Assembly: GCA_002332755.1 (NCBI GenBank)
Contig: DDBO01000133.1
Coordinates: forward strand, 1-23,857
Direction of reading: 5' to 3'
DNA from: Bacteroidales bacterium UBA2030
Lineage (GTDB): Bacteria; Bacteroidota; Bacteroidia; Bacteroidales; TTA-H9
Length of the DNA stretch: 23,857 bases
Position 1 is the stretch's first letter; every line of letters starts with the position of its first letter. The notes under the pieces are model-generated. The model ran no database searches and was not told the origin of the DNA. It saw nothing but the letters and a program-made list of their open reading frames with translations. The translations under genes were made by a program, and so were the position numbers. Positions 1 to 7,044 of this stretch are shown here, piece after piece.

Positions 1-35
1 TGTTTATCAGCAATCAACAAAACATCTCCTAACAT
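1..35 (-). CDS. Possible 5' end of a divergent gene running off the left edge
   Basis: On the minus strand an ATG at 35-33 opens a frame that stays open to the window edge (MLGDVLLIADK). A Bacteroidota-type minus promoter lies just upstream at 60-90, with an expected start of transcription near 53, which suits an ATG at 35. Only eleven codons are visible and they carry no recognisable motif, so no function can be given. It could also be an untranslated leader with the real start further left. Confidence 0.3.
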   Translation of the reverse strand, partial: MLGDVLLIADK

Positions 36-59
36 GGTGTTACGATTTTAAAGCATTTG

Positions 60-90
60 CAAAAATACCGCAAAAAATTGCAGTAACAAA
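60..90 (-). promoter_or_regulatory. Predicted minus-strand promoter, left edge
   Basis: Read on the minus strand there is TTTG at 90-87 and TATTTTTG at 67-60, separated by 19 bases. This matches the Bacteroidota sigma-ABfr pattern (TTTG, then TAnnTTTG). It points out of the window, away from rpsF, so the left edge is probably a divergent intergenic region. Confidence 0.5.
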
Positions 91-165
91 AAGGTGTTTT
101 CAGGTGTTAAGCCGCTTGAAATAGAGTTTAAAGAATCAGACATGAAAAATTTACTTGCATAGGGT

Positions 166-193
166 TTTGATTCAATAAGTTTTTGTACTTTTG
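166..193 (+). promoter_or_regulatory. Promoter of the rpsF-rpsR-rplI operon
   Basis: TTTG at 166-169 and TACTTTTG at 186-193 are separated by 16 bases and fit the Bacteroidota -33/-7 consensus exactly. Transcription would start near 200, leaving a leader of about 48 bases before the rpsF ATG. Confidence 0.75.
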
Positions 194-247
194 CAGTCCG
201 ATTGTAAAAATCTGTAATAACTGTTAACTATTTAAAAATCAGAGTTA

Positions 248-610
248 ATGAAAAACCAGTACGAAACCGTTTTCATTATGACTCCCGTCTTATCTGAAGA
301 ACAGATGAGGGAAACGGTGAAGAAGTTTCACGACTTCTTAGTTGAGAAGGGTGCTGAAATTGTGCACCAGGAGAACTGGGGTCTGCGCAAGCTGGCCTAT
401 CCCATCCAGAAGAAATCCTCGGGCTTTTACCAACTGTTTGAATTTCGTGCAGAAGGAAGCCTGATCAACGAACTGGAAACCGCCTACCGACGTGACGAGC
501 GCATCATGCGTTTTCTCACGGTACTTTTAGACAAGCATGCCATTGCCTACAACGAGAAAAAGAGAGCCAACAAGGCCGATGCATCTCAGGCAAATGAAGC
601 TAACAACTAA
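248..610 (+). CDS. rpsF: 30S ribosomal protein S6
   Basis: Ribosomal protein S6 binds S18 and the central domain of 16S rRNA in the small-subunit platform. The 120-residue product has the expected bacterial size. It opens with the family's typical YETVFIMTP strand, has the conserved centre around KLAYPIQKKSSGFY, and ends in the RRDERIMRFLTVLLDK segment followed by a short charged, low-complexity tail (about residues 105-120) that is common in S6. It is first in the usual S6-S18-L9 order and follows a consensus promoter. There is no Shine-Dalgarno, as is normal for Bacteroidota. Confidence 0.97.
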   Translation: MKNQYETVFIMTPVLSEEQMRETVKKFHDFLVEKGAEIVHQENWGLRKLAYPIQKKSSGFYQLFEFRAEGSLINELETAYRRDERIMRFLTVLLDKHAIAYNEKKRANKADASQANEANN

Positions 611-631
611 CCCATTAAAAAACAGTAAGCT

Positions 632-901
632 ATGGCACAAGGTGAAAGCGAAATCAAATATCTGACTCCTATTGCAGTAGAAACTAAAAAGAAAAAATAC
701 TGCCGCTTCAAGAAAAGTGGGATCAAATACATTGATTACAAGGATGAAAATTTCCTTTTGAAATTTGTGAATGAACAGGGTAAAATTCTGCCCCGCCGCG
801 TTACCGGTACTTCGTTGAAATACCAGCGCAAAGTGGCACAGGCCATTAAACGTGCCCGCCACCTGGCTTTGTTACCCTATGTTGCTGACTTACTTAAATA
901 A
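632..901 (+). CDS. rpsR: 30S ribosomal protein S18
   Basis: S18 forms a heterodimer with S6 on the 30S platform. The product is 89 residues, typical for the family. The signature segment runs from about residue 26 to the end: CRFKKSGIKYIDYKD, then the KILPRRVTGTSLKYQRKVAQ core and an AIKRARHLALLPYV helix. It starts 21 bases after the rpsF stop, consistent with one transcript. Its stop codon overlaps the Shine-Dalgarno of rplI, so L9 translation may be coupled to it. Confidence 0.97.
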   Translation: MAQGESEIKYLTPIAVETKKKKYCRFKKSGIKYIDYKDENFLLKFVNEQGKILPRRVTGTSLKYQRKVAQAIKRARHLALLPYVADLLK

Positions 902-906
902 GGAGG
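900..906 (+). promoter_or_regulatory. Strong Shine-Dalgarno that fixes the rplI start
   Basis: AAGGAGG lies 8 bases before the ATG at 915 and overlaps the rpsR stop codon (899-901). Canonical Shine-Dalgarno sequences are uncommon in this group. This one selects the ATG at 915 over an in-frame upstream start at 852 inside rpsR. Confidence 0.75.
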
Positions 907-914
907 AAACCGTC

Positions 915-1364
915 ATGGAAGTAATACTTTTGCAGGATGTTCCCAAGCTGGGCTATGCTGATGAAATTGTAAATGTGAAAAACGGATACGCCCTCAATTA
1001 CCTGATTCCCCAGGGACTTGCCATCATGGCTACCCCTTCCAACCGTAAAGTGCTTGCCGAAAACCTGAGGCAAAGAGCATTCAAACTCGAAAAAATTAAA
1101 AATCAGGCACTCGAAATGGCTCAAAAACTTGAAGGCCTTAAGGTTCGTATTGGTGCCAAAGCTTCTTCCACAGGTAAAATCTTTGGTTCGGTGAATGCCA
1201 TCCAAATTGCCGAAGCCATTAAAGAACAACATGGTTTAGAAGTAGATAGGAAACGCATTGTTGTTGACGGTGAAAATGTGAAGGAACTCGGAACTTACAC
1301 CGCAACTATCAACCTCCATAAAGAAGTAAAAGCTAAAATCGAATTTGAAGTTTTTGCTGAATAA
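915..1364 (+). CDS. rplI: 50S ribosomal protein L9
   Basis: L9 binds domain V of 23S rRNA at the base of the L1 stalk. The protein is 149 residues, the standard length. The N-terminal RNA-binding domain (about 1-45) has the family hallmarks: MEVILLQDVPKLG, then the conserved NGYALNYLIPQGLA segment. A long connecting helix (about 45-75) and a C-terminal domain ending in LHKEVKAKIEFEVFAE follow. The frame is open 21 codons upstream, but the Shine-Dalgarno and the family N-terminus both place the start at 915. A terminator follows, so this is the last gene of the operon. Confidence 0.97.
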   Translation: MEVILLQDVPKLGYADEIVNVKNGYALNYLIPQGLAIMATPSNRKVLAENLRQRAFKLEKIKNQALEMAQKLEGLKVRIGAKASSTGKIFGSVNAIQIAEAIKEQHGLEVDRKRIVVDGENVKELGTYTATINLHKEVKAKIEFEVFAE

Positions 1365-1385
1365 CATCAAGGTAACTCATTCAAA

Positions 1386-1417
1386 GCCCGTTTGCGACGT
1401 GCAGACGGGTTTTTTTC
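1386..1417 (+). terminator. Intrinsic terminator of the S6-S18-L9 operon
   Basis: CCCGTTTGC (1387-1395) pairs with GCAGACGGG (1401-1409) through nine pairs including one G-T wobble, with a five-base loop, and is followed by a run of Ts (1410-1416). It lies 22 bases after the rplI stop. Confidence 0.85.
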
Positions 1418-1450
1418 TTTAAAAAGGGTCATACTTTCTTAAAATTCCCC

Positions 1451-2206
1451 ATGCTAAGCAAATCAGAAATCCAATTTTTCAGGAATCTGCGCGATCGAAA
1501 AACACGGCAGGAACATAAACTTTTTATGGCAGAGGGAGAAAAATTGGTGGAAGACCTTATTGATTCCGGCCTAAAAGTGCGCGACATACTGTTTACATCA
1601 AAATATGAAGGGCGCCTGAAGCTGCATGCCACGGCCCGCGAGATTAAAGAACCGGAAATGGAGCGAATTACAGCTTTTAAAACGCCTTCACCTATCTGTG
1701 CAGTATTCGAATTTACGGAGGCTGCAGAAAAAAGCTCGTTTATACCCCAGGATGAATGGATTTTGGCCCTCGATGGAATCAGCGATCCGGGAAACCTGGG
1801 CACTTTGCTGCGCAGCGCCGAATGGTTCGGAATATTCAAGGTTGTATGCTCCGCCGACACTGTGGATATCTATAATCCCAAATGTGTACAGGCCAGTATG
1901 GGCTCTGTCGGAAGGGTAAAAACTCTATACACCGACCTCTCAGCTTATCTTCAAAGCATCCCCGGCTTTGTTCCCATCTTAGGAGCTGATATGGTGGGAC
2001 AAGATATTTATTCAACTCATTTACCCTCAACCGGAATACTTGTATTGGGTAGTGAAGGGAAAGGACTAAGCCCCGATGTGAGTAAAAAAATTAAAACGTG
2101 GATTTCTATTCCCCGCAATCATAAAGGCTCCCGGCCCGAATCACTCAATGTTGCTATTGCAGGTTCAATCCTCATTTCGCAACTTTGCAGCAAACAAAAA
2201 GCGTAA
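1451..2206 (+). CDS. SpoU/TrmH-family RNA 2'-O-methyltransferase
   Basis: A SAM-dependent methyltransferase of the SPOUT class that methylates ribose 2'-hydroxyls in rRNA or tRNA; the exact target cannot be read from sequence. At 251 residues it is typical of the subgroup with an N-terminal RNA-recognition domain (about 1-95, including KLFMAEGEKLVEDL). The three knot motifs are intact: DGISDPGNLGTLLRSAEWFG with the N and R of motif 1 (about 110-130), LVLGSEGKGLS (about 195-205), and IPRNHKGSRPESLNVAIAGS (about 217-237). The ATG at 1451 follows the rplI terminator by about 30 bases, with no clear promoter box. RlmB-like 23S methylation is one possibility. Confidence 0.9.
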   Translation: MLSKSEIQFFRNLRDRKTRQEHKLFMAEGEKLVEDLIDSGLKVRDILFTSKYEGRLKLHATAREIKEPEMERITAFKTPSPICAVFEFTEAAEKSSFIPQDEWILALDGISDPGNLGTLLRSAEWFGIFKVVCSADTVDIYNPKCVQASMGSVGRVKTLYTDLSAYLQSIPGFVPILGADMVGQDIYSTHLPSTGILVLGSEGKGLSPDVSKKIKTWISIPRNHKGSRPESLNVAIAGSILISQLCSKQKA

Positions 2207-2248
2207 TCAAACGTTATTTTTATAAGACCTCAAATAATTATTATTCTT

Positions 2249-2425
2249 ATGATTATTAAACTTTTACTTATAGCCATTGTACTGTTGGGCGCTGCTTTTG
2301 TGGGAATTGCCATAAAGATGTTTTTCATCAAAGGCTCACAGTTTAAAAAGACTTGCGCTTCTTCCCTCCCCGGACAGAATATTTCCTGCAGTTGTGGAGG
2401 TGAGGGACATTGCCATAATGAATAG
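2249..2425 (+). CDS. Small Cys-rich single-pass membrane peptide (58 aa)
   Basis: A 58-residue ORF. Residues 1-27 are a hydrophobic segment (IIKLLLIAIVLLGAAFVGIA, then KMFF), giving one membrane span. A short hydrophilic tail carries four cysteines and two histidines: CAS at 36, SCSCGG at 47-50, and HCH near 54-56. The layout (N-terminal helix, Lys-rich hinge, Cys motif) matches small proteins often annotated only as 'membrane or secreted protein' in Bacteroidota; that link is from memory. It ends just before a bidirectional terminator and converges on the flavin transferase ApbE. The cysteines could bind a metal or Fe-S centre. Function is unknown. Confidence 0.7.
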   Translation: MIIKLLLIAIVLLGAAFVGIAIKMFFIKGSQFKKTCASSLPGQNISCSCGGEGHCHNE

Positions 2426-2440
2426 AAAAATATTCATTAA

Positions 2441-2478
2441 AAAAAGCCGGGAAATTGCATTCACTTCCCGGGTTTTTT
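2441..2478. terminator. Bidirectional terminator between the small peptide gene and apbE
   Basis: CCGGGAA (2447-2453) pairs with TTCCCGG (2465-2471). A T-run follows on the plus strand (2473-2478) and an A-run precedes it (2439-2445), giving a U-tract in both directions. It lies between two converging genes. Confidence 0.8.
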
Positions 2479-2492
2479 GTTTAATAAACGGC

Positions 2493-3509
2493 CTACTTAG
2501 AAATCATTTGACTAAACCCGGGAGTCATTACTGTCATTAACTCCCCTTTATCATTAAAGGTAATAAACATAGCTTCCAGTCCGAGTTCCTTATGTGCCTT
2601 GATAAAACGCCAGGCCTCTTCGGCGCCCATCACCATAAATGCAGTGGCAAATGCATCAGATGTCATGGCATCGGAAGATACTACACTAACGCTCAACAAA
2701 TTATGTTGAACAGGATAACCGGTTGCAGGGTCTATGGTATGCGATAATTTACGACCGTTCTCCACTCTATATTTACGGTAAGTTCCTGACGTGGCAATGG
2801 CTTTGTTGCACAACTCGATTACATTCTCGATTTGCCGGTCGGCGTTGGCACTGTCTGCAGGTTTTTCTACACCCACCCGCCATGCGGTGCCATCGGGTTT
2901 GCATTCTCCGGCCAATACTTCTCCACCTACATCAATCAAAAACGCACGAATTCCTTTGCTTTTTAAAAATGAAGCTATTACATCAACAGAATAACCCTGA
3001 GCAATGGCATTAAAGTCGAGACGAATCAGGCTATCTTCCTTTATCAGCCTGTCCCCTTCAATTTTTACTTTGCGATAATCAATATGCCTGAGGGCTTCCG
3101 TAATTTTTTCGTCATTGGGAACCTCTCCCTTTTTTTGGTGAAAGCCCCAAAGTTCAACCAAAGGGCCTACACACACATTGAATTTTCCATTGGTCAGGCG
3201 TGCCACCTCCATCGATTTTTCAAATACTGCAATAAACAGAGAGTCCAAATGAACCTGCTCGTTACGATTAACTTTAGAAATAATACTGCTATCAACCCAT
3301 AAAGAAAGAGAATTGTCAAATTCTTTCAATAAGGAATCTATGGAAGTTTGGAAATTCCGGTTTAGGGTATCGAAATAAGTCACTTCATAATAAGTACCCT
3401 GGGCCTCTCCTCTAAAAAAAACTCTCTGGGGTTGTCGTCTTGATTTACAAGAAAATAATATTGTTCCCGCAAGAACAATAAAAAACATCCATGTATAGAC
3501 AGATTTCAT
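2493..3509 (-). CDS. apbE: ApbE-family FAD:protein FMN transferase, lipoprotein
   Basis: Transfers FMN from FAD to Thr/Ser of target flavoproteins outside the membrane. The 338-residue product starts at the ATG at 3509-3507; the open frame extends 70 codons upstream, but that stretch overlaps the rubredoxin gene and would put the signal peptide in the middle. Residues 1-20 are a hydrophobic signal ending in the lipobox LFSC (Cys21). Family motifs are present: AIAQGYSVD (168-176), the DVGGE turn (193-197), SGTYRKY (241-247), HTIDP (257-261), and metal-site Asp285 in SDAFATAF. Usual targets are NqrB/C or RnfD/G subunits, none of which is in the window. Confidence 0.93.
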   Translation of the reverse strand: MKSVYTWMFFIVLAGTILFSCKSRRQPQRVFFRGEAQGTYYEVTYFDTLNRNFQTSIDSLLKEFDNSLSLWVDSSIISKVNRNEQVHLDSLFIAVFEKSMEVARLTNGKFNVCVGPLVELWGFHQKKGEVPNDEKITEALRHIDYRKVKIEGDRLIKEDSLIRLDFNAIAQGYSVDVIASFLKSKGIRAFLIDVGGEVLAGECKPDGTAWRVGVEKPADSANADRQIENVIELCNKAIATSGTYRKYRVENGRKLSHTIDPATGYPVQHNLLSVSVVSSDAMTSDAFATAFMVMGAEEAWRFIKAHKELGLEAMFITFNDKGELMTVMTPGFSQMISK

Positions 3510-3523
3510 AATTTGTGAAGTAT

Positions 3524-3531
3524 TAATTTTG
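3524..3531 (+). promoter_or_regulatory. Possible -7 box of the rubredoxin gene
   Basis: TAATTTTG fits TAnnTTTG and would start transcription near 3538, 23 bases before the rubredoxin ATG. No good -33 TTTG is seen at the right distance, so the call is tentative. Confidence 0.4.
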
Positions 3532-3560
3532 GATGCAAATTTCATTAAAAACGCAAGAAT

Positions 3561-3737
3561 ATGGAAGAAAACCCTAATCAGCATTATCGCTGCATGTTGT
3601 GCGAGTACACTTATCGCCCTGAAAAAGGAGATCCCCTCAATGGCATTCCTCCGGGAACGCCTTTTGATGATCTGCCAGACGACTGGACCTGTCCCAAATG
3701 CGGAGCGTCGAAGACCCAATTTTATCCGGCCGACTGA
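3561..3737 (+). CDS. Rubredoxin (58 aa)
   Basis: A small one-iron electron carrier in the cytoplasm. The ORF encodes 58 residues with the two knuckles of rubredoxin: CMLC (Cys11, Cys14) and CPKC (Cys44, Cys47). Between them are the conserved YRPEKGDPLNGIPPGTPFDDLPDDW residues, including Tyr18, Pro20, Gly23, Pro31 and Trp42. These leave little doubt about the family. It is divergent from apbE (51 bases between the start codons), and its last 16 bases overlap the 3' end of the convergent sirtuin gene. Likely partners in anaerobes are rubrerythrin, superoxide reductase or flavodiiron proteins; none is nearby. Confidence 0.95.
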   Translation: MEENPNQHYRCMLCEYTYRPEKGDPLNGIPPGTPFDDLPDDWTCPKCGASKTQFYPAD

Positions 3738-4477
3738 TTTATGTAATTCTCTATAGACGTAAGGGCTTCTCCCGCCTTCAGGGGAAGAAATAAATCGACA
3801 ATATTGTATGTAAATTCTCCCGGCTCCGGATTTATTTCAATGATAAAGGCTCCCGCTCGGGAAGCATATACAGGAATCATATTGGCTGGCATTACGGAAC
3901 CGGTCGTACCAATTACCAACATCACATCGCATAACGATGCTTCTTGCACAGCAGCCATGGCAGCCTGATGGGGTATTTCTTCACCGAAAAAAACAAAGGA
4001 AGGCTTCAATACTCCTCCACAATGACATCGTGGAGGTATTTCTCCTAAAATTGCCTGTGTGGCTGTTTTCACAGAATGACATTTCAGACATTCAAGCGTT
4101 CGGCTGTTGCCGTGGTATTCTATTACATTCTGGTTACCCGCTTCCTGATGAAGATTATCGATATTTTGGGTAATAACAGCCTTAAGCAGCCCCTGGTTTT
4201 CCCATCGTGCCAACACCTCATGCGCCTTATTGGGTCTGGCTTTCAACATTTGGCTGTAAAAAATCTCAAATAAAACGGGCCAGCATTCCTCCGGATATTT
4301 TTTGAAATAATCAATTTCGACATATTTCGGATCATATCTGCTCCAAAGGCCATCTTTTCCCCGAAACGAAGGGATGCCGCTTTCTACACTTATGCCTGCG
4401 CCGGTAAACGCAACCAGATGTTTGGATTTTTTGACGGCATTCCCTGCTTTCTCAATAAGCTGTTTAATATCCTCCAT
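3722..4477 (-). CDS. cobB: NAD-dependent protein deacylase, Sir2 family
   Basis: Removes acyl groups from protein lysines using NAD+. The 251-residue protein has the sirtuin order: the NAD-binding GAGIS (26-30) with IPSFRG after it, the catalytic-core QNID (104-107), the catalytic His122 in YHGN, a zinc site of Cys130, Cys133, Cys151 and Cys153, and the substrate-binding region FVFFGEEIP (161-169). The Tyr/Arg pair that marks desuccinylase-type class III sirtuins is not evident; the sequence looks more like the bacterial class U deacetylases such as the Thermotoga enzyme. The 3' end overlaps the rubredoxin gene by 16 bases. Its promoter faces that of the peptidase gene. Confidence 0.93.
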   Translation of the reverse strand: MEDIKQLIEKAGNAVKKSKHLVAFTGAGISVESGIPSFRGKDGLWSRYDPKYVEIDYFKKYPEECWPVLFEIFYSQMLKARPNKAHEVLARWENQGLLKAVITQNIDNLHQEAGNQNVIEYHGNSRTLECLKCHSVKTATQAILGEIPPRCHCGGVLKPSFVFFGEEIPHQAAMAAVQEASLCDVMLVIGTTGSVMPANMIPVYASRAGAFIIEINPEPGEFTYNIVDLFLPLKAGEALTSIENYINQSAG

Positions 4478-4521
4478 GATAAATATTCTTTATAGATTCA
4501 TGTCTTTTTCTGATAAGTCCA

Positions 4522-4543
4522 TAAATTTGACCACCCAAATTTA
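4522..4543. promoter_or_regulatory. Face-to-face -7 boxes of cobB and the DPP-IV gene
   Basis: TAAATTTG (4522-4529, plus strand) and its exact reverse complement CAAATTTA (4536-4543) form an 8-base inverted repeat around ACCACC. Each arm is a consensus -7 box, one reading right into the peptidase gene (ATG 4550) and one reading left into cobB (ATG 4477). Each predicted start of transcription falls at the other box. No clear -33 element is seen on either side. Confidence 0.5.
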
Positions 4544-4549
4544 CAAACC

Positions 4550-6736
4550 ATGCGTAAAAACTCACTTTTTGTGCTTTGGACAGCCTTGCTTTTTGGGCTT
4601 GCCAGTCATTTGGTAAATGGACAAACCAAAGAGTTAAGCCTCGATGTAATTTTCAAGAACCGTGAATTAAGAACCAAAGGACCGGGGGTCATCATTCCTC
4701 TCCGCGATGGCATTCATTATCTTAAAAACGACCGTGATACCTTATGGAAGTATGATTATTCTACAGGGAAAAAAGACGGCTACCTCTGTGTCTTCAGCGA
4801 CATTAAAGATGATGAGGGGAAAAACCTCGATATAGATGAATTTACGCTTAGTCCTGATGAAACCCTTATGCTTATTGCAACAGAGACTGAAGCTATTTAC
4901 AGGCATTCCAGTAAATCAGAGTATTACATTTATGATCTTTCAAAGAATCAAACTCAGCGACTGTCGGTTGGGGGCAAACAGCGTTTAGCTGAGTTTTCTC
5001 CAGATGGCAGAAAAGTAGCCTTTGTAAGAGAAAACAATTTGTATATCAAAGACCTTTCCAGCGGCTCTGAAACTGCTATCACGACCGATGGAAAATTGAA
5101 CAGTATCATTTATGGTACAACAGATTGGGTTTATGAAGAAGAATTTAGTTTTACCAGGGGCTTCTTTTGGTCACCCGATGGAAGTCGGATTGCTTACTAC
5201 CGTTTCGATGAATCGAGAGTGAAAGAATTTAATATGCCCATGTATGGCACGCTGTACCCCGAGGAATATCGTTACAAATATCCCAAAGCCGGAGAAGACA
5301 ATTCCATCGTTGATATTTTTGTTTACGACCTGAAGGAGGGTAAATCCATAAAACTAAATACAGGCTCTGAAAATGACCAATATCTGCCGCGTATGATGTG
5401 GGCTGATAAATCGGGTATGCTTGCCGTTCAGCGTCTTAATCGGCTTCAAAATCATCTGGAAATAATTCTTTTCGACCCGGCTACCGGTAACGGGCGTGTA
5501 GTTTATGAAGAAAAAAACAAATGGTACATAGAAATTACCGACGATATGACCTTTTTGCCCGGGGGCAAAGAATTTCTGATAACCAGCCAGAAATCGGGCT
5601 ACAACCATATCTATTTAATTAACACGGAAGGCAAACCCGAAAAGCAACTCACAAATGGCAATTGGGAAGTAGAACAAATACTGGGCTATAACCCGTTACG
5701 AAAGCTTATTTATTTTAAAGCTGCTTACAGCTCACCACTCAACCGGGAAATTTGCAGTGTCGACTTAAAAGGCCGTATGAAGGTTATTGCCGGAATCCCC
5801 GGTACAAACACAGCTCAGTTTGACCCTACCTATAAATGGTTCCTGAAATCCTGGTCGGATGCAAATACCCCGCCCGTTTATTCCATTTGCGACGCAAACG
5901 GAAAAGAAATCAGAATAATTGAAGACAATGCTGCATTAAAAGCAAAGATGCCAGAATGGGGCCTCCAAATCCGCGAATTTTTCACCTTCAAAACCGGACA
6001 AGGCGTTGACCTAAATGGTTGGATGATAAAACCATCCAATTTTGACCCGACAAAGCGTTATCCTGTTTTGGTCTACCTTTATGGTGGTCCCGGCTCTCAA
6101 ACTGTGACCAACAGTTGGGGCGGTGGTCAACTTTGGTATCAAATGCTCGCCCAAAAAGGAATTGTGGTGGTATCGGTTGACAACCGGGGAACAGGCTTCA
6201 GAGGGGAAGAATTCCGTAAAATGACTTACGGTCAACTCGGAAAATACGAGACAGAGGACCAAATTGAACTGGCCAAATATCTTATAAATCAAGGCATTGC
6301 CGAGCCAGGACGCATCGGAATCTTCGGATGGAGCTATGGAGGCTATATGTCATCATTGTGCATGACCAAAGGCTCAGAATACTACAATGTGGGTATAGCC
6401 GTAGCACCAGTAACTAATTGGCGTTACTACGATAATATTTATACCGAACGCTATATGGGCCTCCCTAAAGACAATCCCAATGGTTACGACGACAACTCCC
6501 CTATCAACCACGTCAGCAAACTTAATGGGAAATACCTGCTTATCCATGGCACTGCCGATGATAACGTGCATTTTCAAAATTCTGTAGAAATGGTAACGGC
6601 TCTGGTTAATGCAAATAAGCAATTTCAAACCATGTATTATCCCAATAGCAACCATGGAATATACACCGGAAGGAACACGACTTACCACCTTTATACCCTC
6701 ATGACCCAATTTCTGATGGATAACCTTCTGAAATAA
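4550..6736 (+). CDS. Secreted dipeptidyl peptidase IV (S9B prolyl oligopeptidase family)
   Basis: Cleaves X-Pro (and X-Ala) dipeptides from peptide N-termini. Of 728 residues, 1-24 form a signal peptide (basic start, hydrophobic core, end near VNGQ), so it is exported, probably to the periplasm. Residues about 40-490 form the beta-propeller. DWVYEEE (192-198) corresponds to the double-Glu motif that anchors the substrate amino group in DPP-IV and separates it from other S9 enzymes. The C-terminal hydrolase domain has Ser595 in GWSYGG, Asp670 in HGTADDNV and His702 in NSNHG: a complete triad. Length fits the bacterial family. The gene is followed by a hairpin and looks monocistronic. It probably feeds a peptide-based metabolism. 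Confidence 0.95.
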   Translation: MRKNSLFVLWTALLFGLASHLVNGQTKELSLDVIFKNRELRTKGPGVIIPLRDGIHYLKNDRDTLWKYDYSTGKKDGYLCVFSDIKDDEGKNLDIDEFTLSPDETLMLIATETEAIYRHSSKSEYYIYDLSKNQTQRLSVGGKQRLAEFSPDGRKVAFVRENNLYIKDLSSGSETAITTDGKLNSIIYGTTDWVYEEEFSFTRGFFWSPDGSRIAYYRFDESRVKEFNMPMYGTLYPEEYRYKYPKAGEDNSIVDIFVYDLKEGKSIKLNTGSENDQYLPRMMWADKSGMLAVQRLNRLQNHLEIILFDPATGNGRVVYEEKNKWYIEITDDMTFLPGGKEFLITSQKSGYNHIYLINTEGKPEKQLTNGNWEVEQILGYNPLRKLIYFKAAYSSPLNREICSVDLKGRMKVIAGIPGTNTAQFDPTYKWFLKSWSDANTPPVYSICDANGKEIRIIEDNAALKAKMPEWGLQIREFFTFKTGQGVDLNGWMIKPSNFDPTKRYPVLVYLYGGPGSQTVTNSWGGGQLWYQMLAQKGIVVVSVDNRGTGFRGEEFRKMTYGQLGKYETEDQIELAKYLINQGIAEPGRIGIFGWSYGGYMSSLCMTKGSEYYNVGIAVAPVTNWRYYDNIYTERYMGLPKDNPNGYDDNSPINHVSKLNGKYLLIHGTADDNVHFQNSVEMVTALVNANKQFQTMYYPNSNHGIYTGRNTTYHLYTLMTQFLMDNLLK

Positions 6737-6770
6737 ATATTATTACCTAGGCTAAAGTCATCAAAACCAA

Positions 6771-6805
6771 CAACCCCTCCACCAAGACAGTGAAGGGGTT
6801 GTTTA
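6771..6805 (+). terminator. Terminator after the DPP-IV gene
   Basis: CAACCCCT (6771-6778) pairs perfectly with AGGGGTTG (6794-6801), with a 15-base loop and a short T-rich tail. The T-tract is weak. Confidence 0.65.
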
Positions 6806-6912
6806 TTTAAAATACACATTCAACTTTGGAGCATACTATCTGAAGCCCAGTGTTTACAAGAATTTTAAAAAATTTTATAAAGAAATTTTAACAAGGAGAT
6901 TAAACCTTTTAG

Positions 6913-6920
6913 TACCTTTG
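6913..6920 (+). promoter_or_regulatory. -7 box of the promoter before the leader/NTPase/transporter unit
   Basis: TACCTTTG matches TAnnTTTG exactly; transcription would start around 6927. No perfect TTTG is seen upstream, only a TTTTAACAAGG stretch at about the right distance. The position, just ahead of a leader ending in a terminator, supports the call. Confidence 0.6.
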
Positions 6921-6950
6921 CGCCTCCAAAAGGTCGATGTGTGCTTACTC

Positions 6951-7040
6951 ATGGTTTTGGTCACAACTTACCTATTGTCATCAGAGGATTACACACATCA
7001 GGATGGAACACAACCTGTTAATTTAATAGGATTTGGTTAA
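6951..7040 (+). CDS. Possible 29-residue leader peptide
   Basis: An ATG at 6951, about 25 bases after the predicted transcription start, opens a 29-codon ORF whose TAA ends at 7040, only four bases before the terminator stem. The peptide begins MVLVTTYLLSSEDY and ends NLIGFG. It has no run of one amino acid that would suggest classical attenuation and no Shine-Dalgarno. It may be chance; the tight placement between start site and terminator is the only support. Confidence 0.25.
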   Translation: MVLVTTYLLSSEDYTHQDGTQPVNLIGFG

Positions 7041-7044
7041 AACC

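Noticed and set aside
3510..3719. Open frame extending apbE by 70 codons upstream of 3509
   Set aside because: It runs antisense through the rubredoxin gene and would place the lipoprotein signal peptide 70 residues into the protein.
6921..7044. tRNA, SRP RNA, tmRNA or a known riboswitch in the leader
   Set aside because: No T-loop consensus, no SRP apical motif, no CCA end and no match to riboswitch cores that I know; kept only as an unclassified leader.
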